Positions 1-11,539 of a stretch of 64,000 nucleotides of DNA are shown piece after piece. The DNA lies in assembly GCA_030248215.1 (NCBI GenBank), contig JASANG010003388.1, positions 1 to 64,000 on the forward strand, given 5' to 3'. Every line of letters begins with the position of its first letter. Positions within the stretch are counted from its first letter, which is position 1. Position numbers and translations under genes: made by a program. The stretch is from Enoplolaimus lenunculus (taxonomy: Eukaryota > Nematoda > Enoplea > Enoplida > Thoracostomopsidae). The notes under the pieces are model-generated. The model searched no databases and had not been told where the DNA came from. It was given only the letters and a program-made list of their open reading frames with translations.

Positions 1-486
1 TCGGTTGCAAAAGTTTGCTTCTGTCCACTACTACTATAAGGAGGCGTACATACTGTGTAAGTTTAAGCTTATACTTTACCGTTAGCTTACGAGAATCGCG
101 TAAAGATCGAAAACATATACCAGCTTTGAGTACCTGCTGCCCTCCCTGAAGGTAAAACAATTTCCCACCGGTAGCACTGATTCGCAAATACTCTTCCATG
201 AAGATACACCGTTCAAAATGAAACCTTTGCTACCCTTTTACTCTTGGTGACGTATTGTTGGTTTAGCAATTAGCAGACAAAACATGGAGCGATATGATGG
301 AATATTCGACAGAGGTTCGGTGAATCTGCCCGTAGCCCCCGGCAAGTCGACGCTGGGATTGTGCGTTTCGCTGAAACGCAGTTTGACTCTGTACAGGTAC
401 AGTAAATTGGGGTCGTTACAGTTTAAATTGCAGAGGTTTTTGGTTTGATTACGGTATAAATTTTTCCGGTTCGAATGACAGCCATA

Positions 487-842
487 TACTCTCTAAAAAC
501 TTAAACGGACTTTATTTAAGCTTAACTAATCCACCAGTATTAAACTAACCTTCAAGATTAACTAAACTAAACTAACTGGTAGGTTTACGCTTAAACTCAT
601 TTGAAATGTTACTTATTTTCATTTTAAGCTAAACTTAATGAACTTTTAAATACACTGCTGCACTTGTTACTTTACCTAAAAATAAGTCCACTTAATCTCG
701 TGAATAAAACTAAAAACACATGAGTTTAAGTAAAACTTAAAATTCGAAATCAATTAGTCCGTCCAGCCATTTAAAGTTTCACTTAAACTGATATTCAAGT
801 TTAGCTAAGCTATAATTTAAGTTTAAGTTTTTAGAGAGTATT
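487..842. mobile_element. MITE with ACTCTCTAAAAACTTAAAC inverted ends, left-arm copy
   Basis: About 355 bp bounded by inverted copies of ACTCTCTAAAAACTTAAAC and rich in short TTAAGTTTA-like words. It is non-coding. Its mirror copy is at about 7823-8178 in the right arm. Confidence 0.65.
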
Positions 843-929
843 CTTATTAATTGTGGACAGCACCTGTCACCAGCTGGGTTTTGAAACAAACGAACGCTGA
901 CAGCTGTGAGCTGGGTGTGAACCGATATG

Positions 930-1225
930 ACCAATGTAAAGAACAGGGGGGGAACAGTATTATAAGCATATTCCGAAGCCTAAGCCTAAGCGTAAGCCAA
1001 AGCAAAAAAATTAGTCTACAGCTTAAGCTTACTCTATTGCAGTCCCACAGAAAAACGATCCGCCCCTGATCTTTACATAGGCCACGGATAGTAAAATTAA
1101 CGCAAAAGTGATTGTAATACGGCCAATGTATAGAACACGGCCGGAACAGTAGTACAAGCATATTTGTAAACGGAAACCTAAACCTAAGCCTAAGCGTAAG
1201 AATGAGTCTATACCTAAGCCTACAG
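930..1225. mobile_element. Family A elements (TTAGGC core), left-arm copies
   Basis: One element runs from CCAATGTAAAGAACAGG at about 930 to GATCTTTACATAGGCC at about 1075, with a (CCTAAG)n core and an AAAAAATTAGTCTA segment. A second, half element follows from about 1118. The right-arm mirrors are at about 7433-7735. Confidence 0.7.
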
Positions 1226-1799
1226 ATTTTTAAGTATAAAAGTTTCAAAAATGTTTTATTTTTCACCAAACACAATGCAGACGTGCGAATATTGAACGGG
1301 TTTTCAAAAATTTTAAAGACAAAATAGAAGATGCACTGAAAGTTCTAATATATTGGAAGAATTTATCAATTTTTATTTAATTTCGAAAAATTGCAGCATA
1401 TGGGTCATAAAAACTGTGAGAAAAATACGTGGTTTATCCTCATTTTGAGCGTAAAATTAACGAAATTTCTGGTGTAGATTTCTAATCGTCATGGAAACAA
1501 AAACAGATGCCGATTTTTACCGGAAACGGATCTCCGATTACACCCTGGCTGTGAGCATACAAATAGCATAAAAGACGTAGAACGAATAACGTGCAAAAAT
1601 GAGCAAAATTTTAAACCTCAATTGTTTTAGTTCCCAAATTACAAAATCAGTCAAATACTGACAATATTTGCTACAAATATCACAATTCGTCACCGGACAA
1701 CTTGTACCGCAATATCGTCTACTCGAAACTTTGTTCGAATAAACTTTTAGCCGTAAAAAATGGCAGCCGTAAAGTCAACGGTGTTTGGTGCAAATAACT

Positions 1800-1985
1800 G
1801 GCATCATGATTGATGCACCGTTCACAGATAAAGAAATTTTTGCTTGGGGTGATGAAATGTCATAGGGTAGAGTTAACGGGTGGCAAACTTCAAATGTGCC
1901 ACTTGTTAACTCTACCCTATTACATTTTGAGTGCCCAAGCAAATTTTGTTATTGTGAACGGCGCATCAAAAATGAACAACAGTCG
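1800..1985. repeat. Near-perfect palindromic element, left-arm copy
   Basis: Two halves of about 70 bp are inverted around about 1890. The inner arms share ATAGGGTAGAGTTAAC and its complement, and the outer arms share the GATGCRCCGTTCACA type end. A transcript would fold into a long hairpin. The mirror copy is at about 6690-6865. Confidence 0.75.
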
Positions 1986-2084
1986 ATATTTGAATAGCGA
2001 AGAGGAACCGTCTTATATAAGTAAAATAAATATCATTCTTCCTCCTTTTATTCGGGGCACTACAGTATAAGCCTAAAGCCTGCC

Positions 2085-2870
2085 AGTCACTAAGAGGTCC
2101 GCATTAATTAACATGGCCCGAAATCCCTAAGAGGTCCGCATAATTAACATGGCCCTGAATTCCTAAGGTCCGCATAATCGGTAGTAACATGACCCTGAAA
2201 TCCCTAAGATGTCCGCATAATTAACTGGCCTGATCCTAAGACGTCCGCATAATTAACATGGCCCGAATCCTCGAATTCGTACTTAACACGGCCCTGGAAT
2301 TCCCTAAGATGTCCAACATAATTAACATGGCCCTGAATCCCCTAAAACGTCCGCATGATTAACATGACCCTAAATCCTAAGAGGTCCGCATAACTAACAT
2401 GGCCCTGAATCCCTAAGCATGTCCGCATAATTAACATGGCCCTGAATCCCTAAGATGTCCGCACCCAACATGGCCCTGAAATCCTAAGTTACGTCCGGCA
2501 TGCATTAACGACACCCTGAATCCTAAGATGTCCGGCATAATTAACATGGCCCTGAATCCTAAAGATGTACCGGATAGCTAACATGGCCCTGAATCCCAAG
2601 TACGTTCGCATGATTAACATGGCCCTGAATCCCTAAATCCGGATGATCAACATGGCCCAGAATCCCTAAGACGTCCGCATGATTAACATGGCCCTGAATC
2701 CCTAGAGACGTCCGCACAACATGGCCCAGAAATCAAGACGTCCCATAACAACAGCCAATCCTAAGACGTCCGCATGATTAACATGACCCTGAATCCCTAA
2801 GACGTCCGCACAATTAACATGACCCGAATTCTAAGATCCGCACCAATTAACATGGCCCGTAGTCTCCTCA
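2085..2870. repeat. 36-bp satellite array, degenerate left copy
   Basis: About 20 head-to-tail units of roughly 36 bp built on CCTAAGACGTCCGCATAATT followed by AACATGGCCCTGAATC. Many units carry small insertions and deletions, in contrast with the clean right-arm array at 5845-6580. Confidence 0.85.
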
Positions 2871-2883
2871 TCAACCTGCCAGT

Positions 2884-3087
2884 CCCCTTACAAATGGGAG
2901 TCAAATTGACTCTTTTTTTGAAACAGGCTTTTCCCTGAACTACACAAATTGAGTCAAAATTGACTCTGCCACAGTCTAATTCGATTCACTGTTGAACTTG
3001 CGAGTCAAATTTGACTCAGTTTGTGTAGTCGGGAAAAGTCTGTTTTCCGAGAGAGTCAATTCGACTCTCCCATTTTTTCCAGTGTAA
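2884..3087. mobile_element. Family B MITE (GAGTCAAATTGACTC), left-arm copy
   Basis: The ends read TTACAAATGGGAGTCAAATTGACTC and the inverted form ending in CCAGTGTA. The middle contains the family's ACTACACAAACTGAGTCAAA motif. It is inserted in the 36-bp array, and the same insertion is mirrored at 5635-5837. Confidence 0.8.
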
Positions 3088-3704
3088 AGGTCCGCATAAT
3101 ATGGCCCGAACAAGACGTCGCATAATTAACATGGCCCTGAATCCTAAGACGTCCACACACACAGTTTGTAATCATTCGCCTGTCAGTCCGTAGAGGTCCG
3201 CATAATGGCCTGAAATAGGTTCCGGCATAATGAACAGGCACGCGTCTTATTGACCCTGTTTATTTAGCGAACAACTAAGCATAAAGTAACAAACACCGGT
3301 GAGAGCTAATCAGTAGATTTTTTTAAAAATATAAATTAAAAAGCTTAGCTTAAGCTTAAACTAACTCAATGTGGACGTATTTTTAGGGAGACCAAGGGGC
3401 TTCCTATTATGGATCGGCCGCAGATGGGCGTCACAGTACGATAGGTGGATGGACAGATCCTGCAGGTATATGTATATTTATTTTTATTATTTTAAACAAA
3501 TTAATACAAAACAAATTTCCTCAATGTTACCATAAGGGCGTTACTGTAGCATAAGCATAAGCGTAAACTAAGCGTAAGGATAAGCCTATAACTACAAGCT
3601 AGGCTATAGCTTCAGCCACAGCCTAAAAGCGAAAAAATAGCTAAAGCAACTCTGTCTAGATCCGGGAAAATCCATGCAACCCCGAGTAACATTGACCACA
3701 TAAT

Positions 3705-4982
3705 AGGCCCACATAGAACAGGGCCGACTTTCCGGGAGGGAAAGAGAAAAAGGCCGGGCCCCCTCCTCCTCCTCCTCCTCCTCCTCCTAAGCGGAGGAGG
3801 AGGAGGAACTGCGCAGCCCCCCCCCCCCTCTCTCGGAGAGGGAGAGGAGGAACGTGATGAGCCAAGTAAGTAACAGGGGCGGGAACGGGCACCAGAACAT
3901 ACCTCTCCCTCCTCCTCCGTAAAGCGGAGGAGGAGGAGGGGGAGGCGCAGTCCCCCCCCCCCCCGCCCTTCGAAGGGGGAGAGGAGGAGAAAGAAAGGGC
4001 TAGCAGAGCGCAATGGTCAACGGGGGATAATCCCCACACCAACAGCAGACCACACCACCCATGCCAGGGGCCGCTCCGTAGCCAAACAGCCCAGGTTTGC
4101 CCAAAGGGCTTTTTTTTTCTCCTTTATTATAAAACAAATACATAAAACACAAATAAAAACATATAATTGTCAAATATTGACGTTTACTTCTTTTTTGTAT
4201 GCCCGATGAAACTATCTACTCCTGATACCACACGGAAAATGTTAACTGGAGTGCACAGATGGTTTATTTTTTGATATTTTTGACTATTTTTTGTTAATTT
4301 ACCCATAAACTAAACAGGAACCCTATAAATGCAGTGGCATTATAGGGGGTATGTGTTTAATAACGTGCCATAAGGAGCTTTTGTCAAAGCGGCAACATTT
4401 GATTTAGCAAGAGTACTACATTGGAGATTTATAGATGTTAATATAATAAAAGCTAGCTAAGTCAATTTTAAAGTATAAACCGCGCATTATATTAAAAAAG
4501 GGGGGAGTAGAAAAGTTCATCAGCAGCAATACCCACAAAAAGAAGAAAACGCAATAGACAATATAGTTTATTTTGTTTACTATTGTTATAATAAAGGAAA
4601 AAAAAGCCCTTGGCAAAAAAGGCCCAGCCAGGAGCGCCCCTACGGCGAGGGGAGCGCTATGCGGCGGGGTATCCCCGACCACCAAGCCCAGCCCTCTCTC
4701 CTCCCTCCCCCTCAAGGGCGGGGGGGGGGAGGACCGCATCCCCCTTCCTCCTCCTCCGCTACGGAGGAGGAGGGAGGACGAGATAATACCACCGCCCCTT
4801 CTTACAGCCCAACACAGCCCCCTCCCTCTCCGAGAGAGGGGGGGGGGGGCTGCGCACACAGTTCCTCCTCCTCCTCCGCTTACGGAGGAGGAGGGAGGAG
4901 GAGGAGGAGGAGGGGGCAAAACCGGCCTTTTTACACTACTTCCCTCCGGAAAACGATCCGGCCCTGTTCTATACATGGGCCA
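3705..4982. mobile_element. GGA-rich family A-ended element spanning the palindrome centre
   Basis: The ends are GGCCCACATAGAACAGGGCCG on the left and its inverted counterpart ending ACATGGGCC on the right. Inside lie mirrored CTCCTC/GGAGGA tracts at about 3760-3980 and 4685-4915. Open frames here encode only Pro/Arg/Gly/Ser runs and are composition artefacts. Confidence 0.6.
4145..4570. other. Unpaired central spacer of the giant inverted repeat
   Basis: An AT-rich stretch between the arms without convincing mirror symmetry. I see no gene, transposase motif or splice-bounded frame in it. Confidence 0.5.
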
Positions 4983-5634
4983 TAATTCATGTGGTCAATG
5001 TTACTCAGAGGGTTGCATGGATTTTCCACGGATCTAGACAAGAGTTAAGCTTTAGACTAATTTTTTCGCTTTAGGCTGTGGCTGAAGCTATAAGCCTAGC
5101 ATCTAGCTAGTTATGACGCTTACTCTAACTTTATGCTAATGCTTATGCTACAGTAACGCCACTATGGTAACATTGGGAATTAATGTTTTGTATTAATTTG
5201 TTTAAAATAATAAAAATAAATATACGTATACCTCAGGATCTTCCATCCACTATCGTACTTGACGCCCAATCTGCGCCATCCATAATCAAAGCCACCGTCT
5301 CCCTAAAAATACAGTCCACATTGAGTTACTTTAAGCTTAAGCTAAAGCTTTAATTATATTTTTAGAAAATATTACTGATTTCATTTCACGAGGTGTTTGT
5401 TACTTTATGCTTAAGTTGTTCGCTAAATAAATACCGAGGGTCGATAAAGACGCAGTGCCATGTTCATTATGCGGACGTCTTAGCGATTCAGGGCCATATT
5501 ATGCGGACCTCTTACGGACTGACAGGCGAATAAAAACTCAGAGCTGTGTTCATTGTGTGGACGTCTTAGGGATTCAGGGCCATGTTAATTATGCGGACAT
5601 CTTAGCGATTCAGGGCCATATTATGCGGACCTCT

Positions 5635-5837
5635 TACACTGTAAAAAATGGGGAGTCAAATTGACTCTCTCGGAAACAGACTTTTCCCGACTACACAAAC
5701 TGAGTCAAATTTGACTCCGCCAGAGTCAACAGTGAATCGAATTTGACTCTGGCGGAGTCAAATTTGACTCAATTTGTGTAGTCAGGAAAAGCCTGTTTCC
5801 GAGAGAGTCAATTTGACTCCCCATTTCTTACAGTGTA
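5635..5837. mobile_element. Family B MITE, right-arm copy
   Basis: It starts TACACTGTAAAAAATGGGGAG and ends CCATTTCTTACAGTGTA, so the inverted ends are flanked by TA. It is the mirror of 2884-3087. Confidence 0.85.
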
Positions 5838-5844
5838 GGGACTG

Positions 5845-6580
5845 GCAGGCTGATAAGGACTCAGGGCCATGTTAATCATGCGGACGTCTTAGGAATTCAG
5901 GGTCATGTTAATTATGCGGACGTCTTAGGGATTCAGGGTCATGTTAATCATGCGGACGTCTTAGGGATTCAGGGCCATGTTAATTATGCGGACGTCTTAG
6001 GGATTCTGGGCCATGTTGATCATGCGGACGTCTTAGGGATTCAGGGCCATGTTAATCATGCGGACGTCTTAGGGATTCAGGGCCATGTTAATTATGCGGA
6101 CATCTTAGGGATTCAGGGCCATGTTAATTATGCGGACATCTTAGGGATTCAGGGTCATGTTAATCATGCAGACGTTTTAGGGATTCAGGGCCATGTTAAT
6201 TATGCGGACATCTTAGGGATTCAGGGCCATGTTAATTATGCGGACCTCTTAGGGATTCAGGGCCATGTTAATTATGCGGACCTCTTAGGGATTCAGGGTC
6301 ATGTTAATCATGCGGACGTTTTAGGGATTCAGGGCCATGTTAATTATGCGGACATCTTAGGGATTCGGGGCCATGTTAATTATGCGGACCTCTTAGGGAT
6401 TCAGGGCCATGTTAATTATGCGGACGTCTTAGGGATTCAGGGCCATGTTAATTATGCGGACATCTTAGGGATTCAGGGTCATGTTAATTATGCGGACCTC
6501 TTAGGGATTCAGGGCCATGTTAATTATGCGGACCTCTTAGGGATTCAGGGCCATGTTAATTAATGCGGACCTCTTAGTGA
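5845..6580. repeat. 36-bp satellite array, clean right copy
   Basis: About 20 units of 36 bp (TTAGGGATTCAGGGCCATG then TTAATTATGCGGACGTC), almost invariant apart from CGT/CAT/CCT alternation before the next CTTAGG. This is the mirror of 2085-2870, with far fewer indels. Confidence 0.9.
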
Positions 6581-6689
6581 CTGGCAGGCTTTAGGCTTAT
6601 ACTGTAGTGCCCCGAATAAAAGGAGGAAGAATGATATTTATTTTACTTATATAGACGGTTCCTCTTCGCTATTCAAATATCGACTGTTG

Positions 6690-6865
6690 TTCATTTTTGA
6701 TGCGCCGTTCACAATAACAAAATTTGCTTGGGCACTCAAAATGTCATAGGGTAGAGTTAACGAGTGGCACATTTGAAGTTTGCCACCCGTTAACTCTACC
6801 CTATGACATTTTCTGCGCCCAAGCAAAAATTTCTTATTGTGAACGGTGCATCAATCCATGATCCA
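6690..6865. repeat. Near-perfect palindromic element, right-arm copy
   Basis: Mirror of 1800-1985, with inner arms ATAGGGTAGAGTTAAC and GTTAACTCTACCCTAT and outer arms ending in GTTCACAATA-type sequence. Confidence 0.75.
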
Positions 6866-7432
6866 GTTATTTGCACCAAACACCGTTGACTTTACGGCTG
6901 CCATTTTTTACGGCTTAAAGTTTATTCGAACAAAGTTTCGAGTCGACGATATTGCGGTACAAGTTGTCCGGTGACGAATTGTGATATTTGTAGCAAATAT
7001 TGTCAGTATTTGACTGATTTTGTAATTTGGGAACTAAAACAATTGAGGTTTAAAATTTTGCTCATTTTTGCACGTTATTCGTTCTACGTCTTTTATGCTA
7101 TTTGTATGCTCACAGCCAGGGTGTAATCGGAGATCCGTTTCCGGTAAAAATCGGCATCTGTTTTTGTTTCCATGACGATTAGAAATATACACCAGAAATT
7201 TCGTTAATTTTACGCTCAAAATGAGGATAAACCACGTATTTATCTCACAGTTTTTATGACCCATATGCTGCAATTTTTCGAAATTAAATAAAAATTGATA
7301 AATTCTTCCAATATATTAGAACTTTCAGTGCATCTTCTATTTTGTCTTTAAAATTTTTGAAAACCCGTTCAATATTCGCACGTCTGCATTGTGTTTGGTG
7401 AAAAATAAAACATTTTTGAAACTTTTATACTT

Positions 7433-7735
7433 AAAAATCTGTAGGCTTAGGTATAGACTCATTCTTACGCTTAGGCTTAGGTTTAGGTTTAGGCTTACAA
7501 ATATGCTTGTACTACTGTTCCGGCCGTGTTCTATACATTGGCCGTATTACAATCACTTTTCCGTTATTTTTACTATCCGTGGCCTATGTAAAGATCAGGG
7601 GCGGATCGTTTTTCTGTGGGACTGCAATAGAGTAAGCTTAAGCTGTAGACTAATTTTTTTGCTTGGCTTACGCTTAGGCTTAGGCTTCGGAATATGCTTA
7701 TAATACTGTTCCACCCCTGTTCTTTACATTGGTCA
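7433..7735. mobile_element. Family A elements, right-arm copies
   Basis: Mirror of 930-1225: (TTAGGC)n cores, CTGTTCYGGCC or CTGTTCCACCCC segments and AAAGATCAGGGGCGGA ends. Confidence 0.7.
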
Positions 7736-7822
7736 TATCGGTTCACACCCAGCTCACAGCTGTCAGCGTTCGTTTGTTTAAAAACCCAGCTGGTGACAGG
7801 TGCTGTCCACAATTAATAAGAA

Positions 7823-8178
7823 TACTCTCTAAAAACTTAAACTTAAATTATAGCTTAGCTAAACTTGAATATCAGTTTAAGTAAAACTTAAATGGCTGGA
7901 CGGACTAATTAAACTAGAATTTTAAGTTTTACTTAAACTAACGTGTTTTTAAGTTTATCACGAGATTAAGTAAACTTATTTTTAGGTAAAGTAACAAGTG
8001 CAGCAGTGTATTTAAAAGTTCATTAAGTTTAGCTTAAAATGAAAATAAGTAACATTTCAAATGAGTTTAAGCGTAAACCTACCAGTTAGTTTAGTTTAGT
8101 TAATCTTGAAGGTTAGTTTAATACTGGTGGATTAGCTTAAGCTTAAATCAAGTTAGTTTAAGTTTTTAGAGAGTATAT
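7823..8178. mobile_element. MITE with ACTCTCTAAAAACTTAAAC inverted ends, right-arm copy
   Basis: Mirror of 487-842. The terminal inverted repeats are intact at both ends. Confidence 0.65.
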
Positions 8179-8692
8179 GGCTGTCATTCGAACCGGAAAA
8201 ATTTATACCGTAATCAAACCAAAAACCTCTGCAATTTAAACTGTAACGACCCAATTACTGTACCTGTACAGAGTCAAACTGCGTTTCAGCGAATCGCGCA
8301 ATCCCAGCGTCGACTTGCCGGGGGCTACGGGCAGATTCACCGAAACTTTGTCGAATATCCATCATATCGCTCCATGTTTTGTCTGCTAATTGCTAAACCA
8401 ACAATACGTCACCAAGAGTAAAAGGGTAGCAAAGGTTTCATTTTGAACGGTGTATCTTCGTGGAAGAGTATTTGCGAATCAGTGCTACCGGTGGGAAATT
8501 GTTTTACCTTCAGGGAGGGCAGCAGGTACTCAAAGCTGGTATATGTTTTCGATCTTTACGCGATTCTCGTAAGCTAACGGTAAAGTATAAGCTTAAACTT
8601 ACACCATATGTACGCCTCCTTATAGTAGTAGTGGACAGAAGCAAACTTTTGCAACCGAAATTTTCAAAGTAAATCGTACAAAATTCGGTAAA

Positions 8693-8882
8693 TCGCCTTT
8701 TGGGCCAACGTATAGAACAGGGTCGGAACAGTAGTATAAGCATATTCCTAAGCCTAAGCCTAAGCGCAAGAATTAGCATATACCTAAGCCTAAGCCTAAG
8801 CAAAAAATTAGATCTGAAGCGTAAGCTTACTCTATTACAGTCCGGCCGGAAAACGATCCCACCCTGTTCTATACAGGAGCCG
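8693..8882. mobile_element. Family A element with target-site duplication
   Basis: GGGCCAACGTATAGAACAGG on the left and CCTGTTCTATACAGGAGCC on the right, with a CCTAAG core. CGCCTTTT lies on both sides, matching an 8-bp duplication as made by hAT-type transposition. Confidence 0.8.
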
Positions 8883-9225
8883 CCTTTTATATCAGACAGG
8901 AGACCTCACATACCTTAAACGCAAGCATTTGCCTGTCACCATCCGCTTTCATTTGAGTCACTCGATTGAGCAACATCGGAACGCAAACGAAATTGAGTGC
9001 AATTGCAGCAATTGAAATTGCAATTGCACCCAATGACGTCATCCGAGCGAAATATTCCATTTTTTAATTAATATTGATACTGAGAGCAGGGGTGACTTAA
9101 ATTCTAAAACGATTAATTGGTCCAACAACAAGCGTTGGTGCAAGCGGTCAACCTTAGCGTTCCTTTGGGGAGTTACCGTTTTAAAACTCCAAATACAGAT
9201 TTGTTTTGTTGCTAGCAAAACACGA

Positions 9226-9642
9226 GAACACTTTCGGTCAGAACCGTCAAATTCTATGCTACTTTCGGTTAGAACCGTCAAATTCTATATTACTTTCGGT
9301 CAGAACCGTCAAATTCTCTATTACTTTGCGGTCAGAACCGTCATATTCTATATTACTTTCGGTCAGAACCGTCAAATTCTATATTACTTTCGGTCAGAAC
9401 CGTCAAATTCTATATTACTTTCGGTCAGAACCGTCAAATTCTATATCACTTTCGGTCAGAACCGTCAAATTCTATATTACTTTCGGTCAGAACCGTCAAA
9501 TTCTATATGACTTTCGGCCAGAACCGTCAAATTCTATATTACTTTCGGTCAGAACCGTCAAATTCTATAATATTACTTTCGGTCAGAACCGTCAAATTCT
9601 ATATTACTTTCGGTCAGAACCGTCAAATCCTATATTAATAGC
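9226..9642. repeat. 31-bp minisatellite, about 13 units
   Basis: The unit is ACTTTCGGTCAGAACCGTCA followed by AATTCTATATT. Because 31 is not a multiple of 3, all three frames cycle through the unit without stops, giving long spurious open frames. Flanks 8890-9220 and 9645-9800 show nothing recognisable. Confidence 0.92.
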
Positions 9643-9807
9643 TGAGATATAATGGTACTGCATTCCAAAAGACTGTGGTGAGGTTTGAATCTTAGTCCTA
9701 GCTTGAAAGTAGATTTTTGATGAAATAAAGCAACAAATGCTACGTTACGGAAGTTTTGCCATTCCAAACCGAAATCGGCTTGCATATATTTTTAGCTATA
9801 AACAGCG

Positions 9808-10407
9808 CGGCCAATGTAAAGAACAGGGTGGAACAGTAGTTTAAACATACGCATAAGCCTTAGCCTAAGCCTAAGCGTATGCCTAAACGTAAAGAATGAG
9901 CATATTCCTAAGCCTAAACCTAAGCCTAAGCCAAGCAAAGAAAATTAGTCTAAAGCTTAAGTTTACTCTTACTTTAGTGACCCTAATAAGAGGTGTAATA
10001 AAGGGGGGTCCCCATTCTGAGTCCCAATCAATAGGAGTTCGAATCCCTAATAAGAGTCCGTAAGCGGAAGGTTCCCTAAATCCCAATTTGAGTCCGTAAA
10101 CGTCAATTATCTCTATTGCATAAATGACTCCATTGCCAAATAAAGTTGAGCTCGAAACTTTAAAACATGCTTAAGTTTTGAAAGTACATTCCTAAAGTAT
10201 AACCTTGTATTATCGCTAAAGCTTTTGATACAAGGAAAATGGTGTAAATTCAACTTATTGTTGCGATACCGTATATATATCAGTAACGAAGAGTGGCAGA
10301 GGACGGATTGAAAATAAATAACAGTCCGTAACCTAATAACAAGGGAGTACCCTTTGAAGAGGCCAAATAAATATCAGTCACCATCTCTTATTCGGATCAC
10401 TACATTA
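9808..10407. mobile_element. Truncated family A element abutting a family D element
   Basis: The family A half (GGCCAATGTAAAGAACAGG, CCTAAG core) runs to about 9970. There a family D element starts with TAGTGACCCTAATAAGAGG and ends at about 10407 with CTCTTATTCGGATCACTA. The family D insertion appears to have cut the family A copy. Confidence 0.65.
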
Positions 10408-10409
10408 CA

Positions 10410-11345
10410 ATCCCACAGAAAAAAGTTCCGCACCTAATCTTAACATGGGCCAACAGCACAAACACTTTCAACTCCAGACTACGCGGTTTGCATCGTAACA
10501 TGATAATAGATTATTAATGAAATAGAAAATATTCATGCAAGAAAAGGTTAAGGCCATAAAATACCAGTTTTGCGGCATCACACCGAGAATCAGTCTGACT
10601 GCATTTATTTTGCATTATGAACTGCACGAAATGGCAGCTGTACCTTGAACACTGCGTACCGCAGCAAAAATTGCAATATTGCAAAACACTGAATAGTCTG
10701 TATAGTAAAAATTTCAAATGAAAACTATTTTCAAGTTTCTCACAGATTTTATATACCGTTTCAATAAGGCGTAAACTTTTCATTGTAACGTTTGGCTATT
10801 TTGACAAAGGTATTAAACGGAAAACGTTCAGAGCACGACGTATTGCACAACGCAGAAATTGCACTTTGATTTGCAGAATGCAAATGCAAAAGTTAACGAA
10901 CGCTAAACATACATTTCGTGCGATGCATGACGCTTCGATCTGTGGTCATGCAGAATTTAGAAAATATGTCACATATAAATTTTAAATTTTAGTTTTACGA
11001 GATAACACAATATGTCTAAACGCTACCAGAACGATGTTATTGACTGGCACTCATTACTGCAGATCAAACGGCAAGCATATTTACATATTCGCACAAAAAA
11101 TGTTGAAATTTTGAAACGATAATTTCTCATAATTTATAAAATTGAAATAATTTTAATTTCAGATATTAATAACACTTATAAAAACCTACAGTAAAATGAT
11201 TTTCAAATATTTTTTGCATTCAGTAATACCAGTGATCAGCAATTCTGCCAGAGATGAAGCAAAGGGAAATTTAAAACGACGTTAAATTCGCTAAGTTCAA
11301 CAATAAATTGAATCAAGTATTGTTAAAATTTGTTATTTGCCGTCC
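10410..11345. other. Unannotated AT-rich stretch
   Basis: I find no splice-consistent coding exon or repeat-family ends here. A minus-strand frame at 10514-10783 has no recognisable motif. Confidence 0.4.
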
Positions 11346-11349
11346 TCTT

Positions 11350-11537
11350 GGCCCATGTAAAGATCAGGGGCAGAACGTTGTTCTGTGAGACTAGAATAGA
11401 ATTAAGCTTAAAGGTTTAGACTAATTATTTGGCTACGCTTAGGATTGGGAATAAACTCGTTCTTACGCAAAGGCTTAGGCTTGCGTTTAGGATTATGTTT
11501 ACAATACTGTTACGCCCCTGTTCTTTACATTGGCGAT
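11350..11537. mobile_element. Family A element
   Basis: GGCCCATGTAAAGATCAGGGGC to GCCCCTGTTCTTTACATTGGC, with a short TTAGGC-derived core. Confidence 0.75.
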
Positions 11538-11539
11538 CC

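Larger units (their letters stand above)
1..8658. repeat. Giant foldback-type inverted repeat (about 4.1-kb arms)
   Basis: The first bases of the window are the reverse complement of the stretch ending at 8658, and the match runs inward through every landmark to about 4145 on the left and 4570 on the right. The symmetry centre is near 4330. Mirrored landmarks are a palindromic element, a 36-bp satellite, a family B element, GGA-rich blocks and TTAGGC-bearing elements. The arms differ by substitutions and many small indels, so they are not an exact copy. No coding sequence is evident. Long inverted arms filled with tandem repeats resemble foldback transposons. The left end may continue beyond the window, so no target duplication can be checked. 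Confidence 0.9.

Noticed and set aside
3612-5037. Pro/Arg/Gly/Ser-rich frames near the palindrome centre
   Set aside because: They come from GGA/CTC-rich low-complexity DNA and occur on both strands as mirror images.
2085-6580. CRISPR-like array appearance of the 36-bp repeats
   Set aside because: Units are contiguous head to tail with no unique spacers, and the context is eukaryotic.
9206-9652. Repetitive 148-aa frame with SEPSNSILL-type repeats
   Set aside because: A 31-bp tandem repeat without stops produces it; all three frames cycle through the same unit.
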